The notes beneath the pieces are model-generated. The model did no database searches. It worked only from the letters and a program-made list of their open reading frames with translations, and had not been told where the DNA came from. Shown one piece after another: positions 1 through 6,031 of a stretch of DNA of 6,315 nucleotides (its first letter is position 1; each line of letters starts with the position of its first letter). A program made the position numbers and the translations under genes. This stretch comes from an uncultured Lachnospiraceae bacterium. GTDB taxonomy: Bacteria; Bacillota; Clostridia; Lachnospirales; Lachnospiraceae. Where the stretch lies: NCBI GenBank assembly GCA_902803635.1, contig CADCQU010000179.1, forward strand, positions 1 through 6,315. Direction: 5' to 3'.

Positions 1-1877
1 ACGTAGATCGTCGGAGCCACATTTTTCTTGGTAATCTCAAGATTCACGGAATCCTTCGTCAGCTTGATTTCCGGAATCTGGAATACGTACACCTGGAACG
101 CGCTCTTGTTGCCGTTCGGAAGCGTGGCGACAAAGGTCGCGGTTCCGGGGTTCTTGAAGCTTACGGCAGCCTTCGACGTATAGCTGTTCATCGCGACGCC
201 CTCGCCAATCGTGGCGATGGATTCGTCGGAGCTCGACCATACGATGTCGTCCGCATCGAACTCGCCGTTGCCTGAAATCTCTGCAGAAAGGCTTGCGCCT
301 ACCTCGCCGACAAAGGCGACCGGCAGATTGGCCTCCCCGCCCATGCGCGAAAGGAGCGCGTCGGCAACGAGGCTGCTGAGCGTGAACATCCGGGTCACGT
401 GCACATACTGCTGGCGGGCATCGACGACGTTGAAGATGATGTACAGCGGCTCAACCGCCGGATCCTCCTCCGAATACACCTTTACACGGCAGGTGCCGAC
501 GGTATTCACATAGAGAGTATCATCCTCAATCTCGGCAATATCCGAACCCTCGACCAGCTCGTAGTTGGCCTCAGAGCCATCCGACAGGACGGCAATGCTC
601 GGAAGGTAAACCTCCGGCTGCTGGCTACTTTCGGTAATCTGGATTTCCTGGACAACCTCCTGTCCCTCAACCAGAACAACCGAAGCCGGGCCGTCAATCG
701 TGATCGCATGCTGCGCCGTAGCGCCATTCGGAAGCTTCGCCGTCACGATGATCTGGCCGGGAGCCTTGGCAAGGAGAGTGAGGCGCTTGCCGTTGCCAGT
801 CCACTGCACCAGTTCCTCGTTCTCGACGGACCACGTAATATCGGAAGCCTGGTAGGTCTTCCCATGCTCGTCCTCATCGATCTTGACCCTGATCTCCTTG
901 CTCTCCCCAACGTTCATCGTCACCGGGGAGTGCAGTTCCGGATCGAACTTAATCTTGGCGTAGTTCCCCATCTCGTCCGTCAGGGTCACAATGACAATCA
1001 CAGGTTCCGCATCCACCGAATCATCGGCAGGGCTGATCCTGACCCTATAGGAACCGGCCATGTAGAACTCCACCACGGTGGAGTAATAAGGAGCACGAAG
1101 AATACCACGGTCGCCATAGTATCTCCAGCCGTCGGTCGGGGTAATCTCCACCTTAAGATCGGTGTACTCCGCGTTCTTCAGCTCGAAATAGTCCGCAAAA
1201 TCCACGACCTGCGTCGGATTTGCATCCGTCAGCGAAAGCTTAAGCTCCACTGACGGCTCGCCAGTCGTCTTCGGGGCGATGTACGGCGTCGGGGTCGGCG
1301 TCGGCGTCGCGGTCGGTACCGGCGTTGCGGTCGGTACCGGCGTCGCGGTCGGGGCCGGCGTCGCGGTCGGGGCCGGCGTCGCGGTCGGCGTCAGGTTGCT
1401 TTTCACCGTGAACACGATGTACTTCGCAGCCACATTGCTATTGGTTTTCGAAGTCACCTTCACGTAAAGCGAACCGGGAGCAAAGAACTCAACAATGTCT
1501 GCTTTTGTGTTCTTAAAGCTTCCGACAGTTCCCTCGCCCTCCTCGATTTCGAAATTGGGTTCAGATCCATCGCTGATGGAAGCAAGGTTCGAAAGAAGGA
1601 CGGTCGGCCTCGGAACAGCGTCCGTAAGCACGACGGTCTCTTTCCTTGTCTCGACCCCATTGAGGTCAACGTAAGGCGTCGGTGTCGGCTCCGGTGTCGG
1701 CTCCGGTGTCGGCGTAACTTCTATCGCCTCCTCCGGAATACCCGCAAGCTTTTCCTCCTGCGTGGTCGATGCCTCTGCCTTTGTCAGTGAAGTTACCGGG
1801 ATCAGTGTCAGGATCATGGCGATGGCCAGAACCCATGACAGAATCCTCATAGGAATCGTTTTTCGACTTCCTATCAT
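1..1877 (-). CDS. Secreted multidomain surface protein with Ig-like repeats and Pro-Thr linkers (partial, C-terminus off the left edge)
   Basis: The frame is open from an ATG at 1875-1877 to base 1, giving 625 codons with no stop. The start is chosen because AGGGAGGG lies 6 nt upstream. A signal peptide is visible: basic residues 5-11, a hydrophobic core at about 12-31 and a likely AEA|S cleavage after residue 36. A Pro-Thr/Glu linker (54-68) is followed by a beta-rich module (about 82-158), a long TPTATPAP-type linker (163-198), another beta-rich region (about 210-300), a BIG2-like Ig domain (about 311-394, VGES, ITWSVEN, APGQIIVTA), a second copy of the first module (about 412-485), a second Ig-like domain (about 519-598, IVWSSSDESIATI, PGTATFVATL) and the start of a further one. 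There is one cysteine (463). By family, such domains space out adhesins or surface enzymes. Any catalytic or anchoring domain (LPXTG, SLH) would lie outside the window, so the function is unknown. Confidence 0.88.
   Translation of the reverse strand, partial: MIGSRKTIPMRILSWVLAIAMILTLIPVTSLTKAEASTTQEEKLAGIPEEAIEVTPTPEPTPEPTPTPYVDLNGVETRKETVVLTDAVPRPTVLLSNLASISDGSEPNFEIEEGEGTVGSFKNTKADIVEFFAPGSLYVKVTSKTNSNVAAKYIVFTVKSNLTPTATPAPTATPAPTATPVPTATPVPTATPTPTPTPYIAPKTTGEPSVELKLSLTDANPTQVVDFADYFELKNAEYTDLKVEITPTDGWRYYGDRGILRAPYYSTVVEFYMAGSYRVRISPADDSVDAEPVIVIVTLTDEMGNYAKIKFDPELHSPVTMNVGESKEIRVKIDEDEHGKTYQASDITWSVENEELVQWTGNGKRLTLLAKAPGQIIVTAKLPNGATAQHAITIDGPASVVLVEGQEVVQEIQITESSQQPEVYLPSIAVLSDGSEANYELVEGSDIAEIEDDTLYVNTVGTCRVKVYSEEDPAVEPLYIIFNVVDARQQYVHVTRMFTLSSLVADALLSRMGGEANLPVAFVGEVGASLSAEISGNGEFDADDIVWSSSDESIATIGEGVAMNSYTSKAAVSFKNPGTATFVATLPNGNKSAFQVYVFQIPEIKLTKDSVNLEITKKNVAPTIY
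1306..1389 (-). repeat. 18-bp tandem repeat encoding the Pro-Thr linker
   Basis: Four 18-bp units (1306-1323, 1324-1341, 1342-1359, 1360-1377) and a partial fifth follow head to tail inside the surface-protein gene. Each encodes a hexapeptide of the type A/V-P-T-A-T-P. Units 1 and 2 share ggtacc while units 3 and 4 share ggggcc, so the array looks built by pairwise duplication. Unit length is a multiple of three, so copy-number changes would lengthen or shorten the linker (residues 163-198) without a frameshift. A smaller 12-bp repeat encoding PTPE lies at about 1679-1708. Confidence 0.9.
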
Positions 1878-1883
1878 ATCTAA

Positions 1884-1891
1884 CCCTCCCT
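1884..1891 (-). promoter_or_regulatory. Ribosome binding site of the surface-protein gene
   Basis: On the minus strand AGGGAGGG sits 6 nt before the ATG at 1877. This fixes the start codon over the in-frame ATG nine codons downstream, which has no comparable site. Confidence 0.75.
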
Positions 1892-1923
1892 TACTAAAGG
1901 ATATGCTGGGCGAAAATGCTTCC

Positions 1924-1951
1924 TTAATATAATATGGAAGAAACTCGTCAA
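1924..1951 (-). promoter_or_regulatory. Candidate sigma-70/SigA promoter of the surface-protein gene
   Basis: On the minus strand TTGACG (1946-1951) is followed after 16 bp by TATTAA (1924-1929), inside an AT-rich patch unlike its GC-rich surroundings. Transcription would begin near 1917 and give a leader of about 40 nt. An overlapping TATATT could serve as the -10, but at a poorer 14-bp spacing. The call rests on consensus matching and position only. Confidence 0.5.
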
Positions 1952-1953
1952 GT

Positions 1954-1969
1954 ATCCCTATAAAGGGAT
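1954..1969. repeat. Short inverted repeat next to the surface-gene -35 box
   Basis: ATCCCT and AGGGAT form a perfect 6-bp inverted repeat around a 4-base ATAA spacer, ending 2 bp from the candidate -35 hexamer. The position fits an operator or activator site. No T-tract follows on either strand, so it is not a convincing terminator. Confidence 0.4.
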
Positions 1970-2050
1970 GCCGCCTCGTCCCTCCATAGAATACGCTCGC
2001 TGCATTTTCGTCCGTGGTCTAGTCGTTCCAAAAGGTCTCGGGTTGGCTTC

Positions 2051-2083
2051 CCTGCCCGTCCCGTTTTAATCGGGATTGGCAGG
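2051..2083. repeat. Long inverted repeat (hairpin)
   Basis: CCTGCC (2051-2056) pairs with GGCAGG (2078-2083), and TCCCG (2059-2063) pairs with CGGGA (2071-2075). A symmetric two-base internal loop separates the two helices and a 7-base loop closes the hairpin. No T-tract flanks it on either strand. Confidence 0.6.
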
Positions 2084-2136
2084 AGTGCCGTCTTCTGGGT
2101 CTGCCCGGAACGACGGGCTGCATGTATGTGCGGAGC

Positions 2137-2152
2137 CATTTGCCGGCAAATG
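2137..2152. repeat. Perfect 16-bp palindrome built from two inverted copies of CATTTGCC
   Basis: The sequence CATTTGCCGGCAAATG is a perfect palindrome made of two abutting, oppositely oriented copies of the octamer over-represented elsewhere in this window. It lies in non-coding DNA. It could be a protein-binding site, or a head-to-head word pair like those seen with Neisseria and Haemophilus uptake sequences. Confidence 0.85.
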
Positions 2153-2402
2153 CCGGTTCACGACTCTCGCCACGGACAGGGCTGTCCCTGCCCGGTTGTC
2201 AGGAATGCCCGGCGGAAGGCAGTCCGCCCGGCAAATGGAAACGAAACATGGAACCCCTTTCGTCTCCTGAAAATGTGGCAAAAACCCGCTGTGGCTCCCC
2301 AATGGAGACCTCTCCCCTATGCGAATTTTGCCGGAAACGGGAGGGCCAGGCCCCCCACGCGCCTGTTTAGGCAAATGGGGACAGAATCCCACATTCTTTT
2401 CT

Positions 2403-2431
2403 TTTATATCATAAAATGAGGTCTTTGAAAA
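2403..2431 (-). promoter_or_regulatory. Candidate extended -10 promoter reading into the hairpin-rich gap
   Basis: On the minus strand TTTTCA (2426-2431) lies 17 bp from TATAAA (2403-2408), which is preceded by TGA to make an extended -10 (TGNTATAAA). The -35 is weak, 4 of 6 against consensus. The surrounding 2392-2474 is strongly AT-rich, so a chance match is possible. If real, it would drive an RNA from about 2396 leftwards through the hairpins toward the surface-protein gene. Confidence 0.35.
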
Positions 2432-2482
2432 GTAAGTTTTTTGAGATTTTTCATACAAATAATTTTGAAAAAGGCGACCCCT

Positions 2483-2530
2483 CTCCGTCACGGCTTCGCC
2501 GTGACACCTCCCCCTCAAGGGGGAGGCAAG
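2483..2530. repeat. REP-like dispersed palindromic repeat with two hairpins
   Basis: Two adjacent perfect hairpins are visible. The first, 2487-2505, has an 8-bp stem GTCACGGC/GCCGTGAC with a TTC loop. The second, 2507-2526, has a stem of up to 9 bp, CCTCCCCCT/AGGGGGAGG. This two-hairpin layout and wording resembles small palindromic repeats I know from intergenic regions of many gut Clostridia, so a mobile REP or MITE origin is inferred. Only one copy is present in this window. It lies just beyond the hydratase terminator. Confidence 0.65.
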
Positions 2531-2550
2531 AGGAGTGGCGGTAGTTTGGG

Positions 2551-2591
2551 AAAAAATTGGCGGCCCCACGCAAGAAATACGTGGTGCCGCC
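2551..2591 (-). terminator. Rho-independent terminator of the regulator-hydratase operon
   Basis: Read on the minus strand, a 12-bp stem with one mismatch (GGCGGCACCACG with CGTGGGGCCGCC, 2559-2591) and a 9-base loop is followed at once by AATTTTTT (2551-2558). It begins about 80 nt after the hydratase stop codon, a normal distance for an operon end. Confidence 0.88.
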
Positions 2592-2652
2592 TGGATAGGA
2601 ACGAGTTTCTTCTATTATATATACAAGTAGCAGAGGAAGAACCGCAAGGCAT

Positions 2653-2669
2653 CTTTCGTCGCGCGAAAG
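2653..2669 (-). other. Small hairpin immediately after the hydratase stop codon
   Basis: CTTTCG and CGAAAG form a perfect 6-bp stem with a 5-base loop, one base after the stop codon at 2671-2673. No T-tract follows. It could protect the message 3' end or be chance; the true terminator is at 2551-2591. Confidence 0.3.
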
Positions 2670-2670
2670 C

Positions 2671-5019
2671 TCAGTGATTCCTGTAATAATTAATGAGGCA
2701 ACCGTCGATGATAATGGTGCGCTCGTCGTCGGTGAGGTCGCCGAGGGCCATGGTGAAAGCGATGATCCCATCTGCGGTCACGGCAAAGGCCTCGATTTCG
2801 GGGGCCTTCTCCTCGATTGCCTTGCGGATGCCCGGCAGGAAAATGTAGTCGCCATTTGCAAAGGGAAGCTCGCCGGCCGGGACGAGGAGCGGCAGCATGC
2901 CCCAGTTGATGAGGTTCGAACGGTACCGCTTCGTCGCGTACTCGAAGGCGATATTTGCCCAGCCGCCGAGAACCTTCTGGCACGAGGCGGCCTGCTCGCG
3001 GGCGGAGCCGTCACCCGGCTTCACCGCGAAAATCGTCGAGCCGATGCCGGTATTTGCCATCGTGGCAGCCGGCCAGAGCTTGTGAACCTTCTCGAAGGCG
3101 GCTTCCGTCTCCGCAAAGGCCAGACGCACGGCCCCGCGGACGGCCGCCTCGCCGATGCCGATGGCCTCGGCCGCCTGCACCGCTGCCTGGGAAGCCTCCG
3201 GAAATGCCTCGCGGACGCTTTCCCTGGCGGCAATGCCCTTCTCTCGGGCAAGCTCGGCCGCCTGGACCTCCTTCGCGCGGCCGACATAGGCCGGGTCCTT
3301 CCGGGAGAGCGCGAAGCTCGCAAGCTTCAGGGGGTTCGAGCGGTAGGACGAGGTCTCGCCGGAGGGGATGAGCTCGTCGGTGGTGGTCACGGGATCGTGG
3401 ATCTCGGAGACGACTTTTAAGAGAAGGTTCTCGGTCAGGGCCGGCATCGCGGGCCAGTCCTTGATGTTCGGGCCAAACTGGATTTCGGCCTCCGGGTCGG
3501 CCACGCCGTGGCTGTCGAAGACGCGGTTCTCGTAAATCCGGCCATCAAAGAAGTACTTCGGGTTCGAGAAGGTACCATCGAAGTACTCGGCCGAGGTGAG
3601 AACGCCCTGGTTCGCGGCGGTCGCGGCGATGGAACGCGCATCCATGAGCGCGACGTGGGAAATCTGCCCCTCCTGGACCTTCGAACCCTCGCGGTTCGGG
3701 AAGTTCCGGGTCGAGTGGCGGATCGAGAAGGCGTTATTTGCCGGCGTATCGCCCGCGCCAAAGCACGGTCCGCAGAAGGCGGGCTTGACGACCGCGCCGG
3801 TCGCCAGAAGATCCGCGAAGACGCCATTTTTCACAAGCTCCATGTAGATGGGCATCGAGGCCGGATAGACGTTGAGCGAGAAGGTGCCCGAGCCGATGCT
3901 CTTTCCGCGCAAAATGTCAGCCGCGTCGCAGATATTCTCAAAGCCGCCGCCCGCGCAACCCGCGATAATGCCCTGATCGACGTGGAACTGGCCATTTGCC
4001 AGCTTCCCGAGGAGGTCCACCTGGACCTTGTCGCCGAAGGAGACACGCGCACGCTCCTCCGTCTCGTGCAGGAGGTCGGCCGCATTTGCCAAAAACTCGT
4101 CGATCGTGTAGGCACAGCTCGGGTGGTAGGGCAGGGCGATCATGGGCTTGATAGCCGAGAGGTCCACCTCGATGAGACCGTCGTACCAGGCGACCGAGGC
4201 GGGCGTCAACGACTTGAAATCCTGCGGACGGTGGTGAATCTCGAAGTACTCGCGGGTCTTCTCGTCCGTCTGCCAAATGGAGCTAAGGCAGGTGGTCTCG
4301 GTGGTCATGACGTCGATGCCGATCCGGGTGTCCATCGAGAGGTTCGCAATGCCGGGGCCGACAAATTCCATGATCTTGTTTTTGACGTAGCCGTTTTTGA
4401 AGACCGCGCCGATGATGGCGAGTGCGACGTCCTGCGGGCCAACGCCGGGACGGAGCTCACCGGTCAGGTACACCGCCACGACCTCGGGCATTTTGATGTC
4501 GTAGGTGCGGGAGAGGAGCTGCTTGACGAGCTCGGGGCCGCCCTCGCCCATGGCCATCGTGCCGAGAGCGCCGTAGCGGGTGTGGCTGTCGGAGCCGAGG
4601 ATCATCTTGCCGCCGCCGGAGAGGACCTCGCGGGCGTACTGGTGAATGACAGCCTGCATCGGCGGGACGTAGACGCCGCCGTACTTCTTCGCGGCGGTCA
4701 GACCAAACATATGATCGTCCTCGTTGATGGTGCCGCCGACTGCGCAGAGCGAGTTGTGGCAGTTGGTGAGCACGTACGACAGGGGGAACTTCTCGAGTCC
4801 CGAGGCCCGCGCGGTCTGAATGATGCCCACGTAGGTGATGTCATGGGACGTCAGGGCGTCGAAGCGAATCTTCAGGTTCTCCATGTCGCCCGCTGTGTTG
4901 TGCTGCTTGAGGATGCCGTAGGCGATGGTTCCCTCCTTCGCGTTCTCCCGGACACCGTTGTAGCTTTCGCGGATTTCCGTCCCGTGGATGAGATAGACCC
5001 CGCCCTCATGTAGTTTCAT
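2671..5019 (-). CDS. Aconitase-superfamily hydratase with [4Fe-4S] cluster ligands
   Basis: The 782-residue product shows the aconitase fold signatures in order. These are [13 protein letters not shown] (142-154), [11 protein letters not shown] (353-363, Cys355), [10 protein letters not shown] (415-424, Cys416 and Cys419, together the three cluster ligands), an RNF...NREGSK stretch (438-447), and a C-terminal swivelling domain with [10 protein letters not shown] (669-678, Arg674 matching aconitase GEGSSREHAA) and NWGMLPL (705-711). It should be a cytosolic dehydratase/hydratase acting on a hydroxy-tricarboxylic or related acid. It departs from true AcnA/AcnB and resembles the poorly characterised 'hydratase' group to which E. 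coli YbhJ (about 750 residues) belongs, so the substrate is open. An Ala/Glu-rich helical stretch (about 582-645) precedes the last domain. The start has AGGAGG 8 nt upstream and overlaps the end of the regulator gene by 14 nt, which points to coupled translation. No citrate synthase or isocitrate dehydrogenase gene is beside it. Confidence 0.93.
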   Translation of the reverse strand: MKLHEGGVYLIHGTEIRESYNGVRENAKEGTIAYGILKQHNTAGDMENLKIRFDALTSHDITYVGIIQTARASGLEKFPLSYVLTNCHNSLCAVGGTINEDDHMFGLTAAKKYGGVYVPPMQAVIHQYAREVLSGGGKMILGSDSHTRYGALGTMAMGEGGPELVKQLLSRTYDIKMPEVVAVYLTGELRPGVGPQDVALAIIGAVFKNGYVKNKIMEFVGPGIANLSMDTRIGIDVMTTETTCLSSIWQTDEKTREYFEIHHRPQDFKSLTPASVAWYDGLIEVDLSAIKPMIALPYHPSCAYTIDEFLANAADLLHETEERARVSFGDKVQVDLLGKLANGQFHVDQGIIAGCAGGGFENICDAADILRGKSIGSGTFSLNVYPASMPIYMELVKNGVFADLLATGAVVKPAFCGPCFGAGDTPANNAFSIRHSTRNFPNREGSKVQEGQISHVALMDARSIAATAANQGVLTSAEYFDGTFSNPKYFFDGRIYENRVFDSHGVADPEAEIQFGPNIKDWPAMPALTENLLLKVVSEIHDPVTTTDELIPSGETSSYRSNPLKLASFALSRKDPAYVGRAKEVQAAELAREKGIAARESVREAFPEASQAAVQAAEAIGIGEAAVRGAVRLAFAETEAAFEKVHKLWPAATMANTGIGSTIFAVKPGDGSAREQAASCQKVLGGWANIAFEYATKRYRSNLINWGMLPLLVPAGELPFANGDYIFLPGIRKAIEEKAPEIEAFAVTADGIIAFTMALGDLTDDERTIIIDGCLINYYRNH

Positions 5020-5923
5020 TGTGCAATCCTCCTTTTCTTGTTTCCAATAGATACCCGGCCACCAGCGACGCGATGCGGTAGGTCATTGCGTCCTCAAAGA
5101 CGCGGATGTCAAGCCCCGTGGCCTGCCGATGCTTTTCGAGCCGGTAGACAAGCGTGTTCCGGTGAATGAAAAGCTGCCGCGCGGTCTCGGAAATGTTCAG
5201 GTTGTTCTCGAAAAACGTATCGACCGCAAGCTGGGTTTCGGCATCGACCGCGTGGAAATCGCGTCCCCCGGTCACCTCATTAAGGAACTTCTGGCAAATG
5301 TCCGCTGGAAGCCCGTAGAGGAGCCGGCCGAGGCCCAGGCGGTCGCTTCCGACGACATTTGTATGACTATAAAAGATACGGCAAATGGCGAGCGCTGTCA
5401 ATTGTTCCCTGTAAATGCCCGGGAGCGCGGCAAGCCCTTCCGCCGGCGCGCCGAAGGCGACGCGCGCGCGGAGCATGCCCTCCGTGTTCAGCATGTCCAC
5501 GACCGTATGGGCCAGCTCCTCGAAATCCTCCCGCTTCTCGCGTCCCTTGACAGGACGGAGAAGGGCGATGCTGCGGGCATCCGTCACGACGGCACAGTCG
5601 CTCCCCCCGGTCGCGAACATTTGCCGGAGAATGTCGGAGGCCGTCGCCGTGGCCGTATCCTCCGTCTCCACCGCAAAGACGCACCAGGGGACATTTTCCG
5701 GGAGACGAAGCCTTGCCGCCTCGCTCGAAAGCTCCCCCGCCATTTGCCCCGAAAGGAGCTTGCGGAAAAATTCGCGGCGGCTGTTCTTCTCACGGAAGGT
5801 GTCGAGGACGGTCTGGAGCTTTTTGGCAGTCTCCTCGGGCGGCTCATTTGCCTCGCCCGCAAGGTGGAGGCCCGTCAGCCGGTAAAGCTCCGCCTCAAGT
5901 CGCGTGATGTTTGGATCGGGCAT
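5006..5923 (-). CDS. PucR/CdaR-family helix-turn-helix transcriptional regulator
   Basis: This 305-residue soluble protein ends in a PucR-type helix-turn-helix: residues about 232-290, with [20 protein letters not shown] at 243-262. The central part (about 76-200) fits the GGDEF-like domain found in CdaR-type regulators. The N-terminal 1-75 is helical and charged, leading through [11 protein letters not shown] (50-60), a common entry to that central domain. No membrane segment is seen. Family members such as CdaR, PucR and AdeR activate catabolic or transport genes in response to small metabolites. Lying first in a two-gene unit and overlapping the hydratase gene, it probably controls this operon and may sense the hydratase substrate or product (inference). 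The ATG at 5921-5923 is chosen because AAAGGAA lies 7 nt upstream. The last codons contain the hydratase ribosome binding site. Confidence 0.92.
   Translation of the reverse strand: MPDPNITRLEAELYRLTGLHLAGEANEPPEETAKKLQTVLDTFREKNSRREFFRKLLSGQMAGELSSEAARLRLPENVPWCVFAVETEDTATATASDILRQMFATGGSDCAVVTDARSIALLRPVKGREKREDFEELAHTVVDMLNTEGMLRARVAFGAPAEGLAALPGIYREQLTALAICRIFYSHTNVVGSDRLGLGRLLYGLPADICQKFLNEVTGGRDFHAVDAETQLAVDTFFENNLNISETARQLFIHRNTLVYRLEKHRQATGLDIRVFEDAMTYRIASLVAGYLLETRKGGLHNETT
5028..5033 (-). promoter_or_regulatory. Ribosome binding site of the hydratase, inside the regulator gene
   Basis: A perfect AGGAGG on the minus strand lies 8 nt before the hydratase ATG at 5019. It is embedded in the final codons of the regulator (Gly-Gly-Leu), so ribosomes finishing the regulator would unmask or reuse it. 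It decides the hydratase start. Confidence 0.85.
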
Positions 5924-5930
5924 GGAAGGG

Positions 5931-5937
5931 TTCCTTT
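5931..5937 (-). promoter_or_regulatory. Ribosome binding site of the PucR-type regulator
   Basis: AAAGGAA on the minus strand sits 7 nt before the ATG at 5923. It is weaker than the AGGAGG of the downstream hydratase, consistent with lower translation of the regulator than of the enzyme. Confidence 0.7.
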
Positions 5938-5962
5938 CGTTGGCTGTTTTGGTTACCCGTTT

Positions 5963-5991
5963 AGTTTACCGCAAAATTCGGAAACTGGCAA
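5963..5991 (-). promoter_or_regulatory. Sigma-70/SigA-type promoter of the regulator-hydratase operon
   Basis: On the minus strand TTGCCA (5986-5991) and TAAACT (5963-5968) are separated by exactly 17 bp. Transcription should start near 5956, about 33 nt before the regulator start codon. The -10 lies in a tandem GTTTA GTTTA (plus-strand reading), a possible binding site for autoregulation. A miniature element ends about 40 bp upstream of the -35. Confidence 0.65.
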
Positions 5992-6031
5992 TAGGGTAGA
6001 GGGAGCAGACGCGGCTCTGTGAATACGAAAA

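Larger units (their letters stand above)
2040..2396 (-). other. Hairpin-rich non-coding stretch, possible structured RNA or dispersed repeat
   Basis: No gene here is supported. The stretch is GC-rich and carries many inverted repeats: 2051-2083 (6 bp, a 2x2 internal loop, then 5 bp), 2103-2118 (GCCCG/CGGGC), 2137-2152 (perfect 16-bp palindrome), an overlapping CCGGCA/TGCCGG pair at 2143-2156, CAGGG/CCCTG in the 2170-2190 area, and GGCGGA/TCCGCC at about 2209-2228. A possible minus-strand promoter lies directly upstream at 2403-2431. It could be a structured RNA, a long leader of the surface-protein gene, or a decayed repetitive element; the sequence alone does not decide. A 167-codon minus-strand frame crosses it but also runs through the repeat and terminator on its right, so it is not taken as a gene. 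Confidence 0.4.
2137..5852. other. Cluster of the iterated word CATTTGCC / GGCAAATG
   Basis: ATTTGCC starts on the plus strand at 2138, 2953, 3052, 3736, 3994, 4084, 5619, 5742 and 5846. Its complement GGCAAAT starts at 2145, 2230, 2370, 5293 and 5380. Eleven of these 14 extend to the octamer CATTTGCC. With equal base frequencies about 0.8 heptamers and 0.2 octamers would be expected in the whole window. Copies fall in the hydratase gene, the regulator gene and the non-coding gap. None lies in the surface-protein gene at 1-1877, nor in 4091-5292. Confidence 0.8.

Noticed and set aside
399..1253. 284-codon plus-strand open frame opposite the surface-protein gene
   Set aside because: It is antisense to a continuous 625-codon frame with a signal peptide, ribosome binding site and Ig-like domains; no motif or ribosome binding site supports it.
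1306..1389. Tandem repeat considered as a CRISPR array
   Set aside because: Units are contiguous without unique spacers, 18 bp, in frame and encode a Pro-Thr linker.
2008..2056. tRNA-like wording (GGTCTAGT...GGTCTCGGGTT) in the gap
   Set aside because: No acceptor stem pairs, and there is no T-loop consensus or anticodon arm; it does not fold as a cloverleaf.
2361..2405. GAAT/ATTC hairpin followed by TTTTCTTTT, considered as a plus-strand terminator
   Set aside because: The stem is only 4 bp and AT-rich, and no plus-strand gene exists to be terminated.
2066..2569. 167-codon minus-strand open frame in the intergenic gap
   Set aside because: It begins inside the hydratase terminator and reads through the REP-like hairpins and hairpin-rich DNA; the composition is typical of translated repeats.
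2674..3420. 248-codon plus-strand open frame under the hydratase C-terminal region
   Set aside because: It is the shadow of the swivelling domain and Ala-rich segment on the other strand.
3508..5013. 501-codon plus-strand open frame opposite the hydratase
   Set aside because: It lies wholly antisense to a gene with clear aconitase motifs; its translation is Arg/Val/Gly/Asp-rich without recognisable motifs, as expected for a GC-rich shadow frame.
5129..6022. 297-codon plus-strand open frame opposite the regulator
   Set aside because: It is antisense to a clear PucR-type regulator, runs across its promoter and ribosome binding site, and has no recognisable domain.
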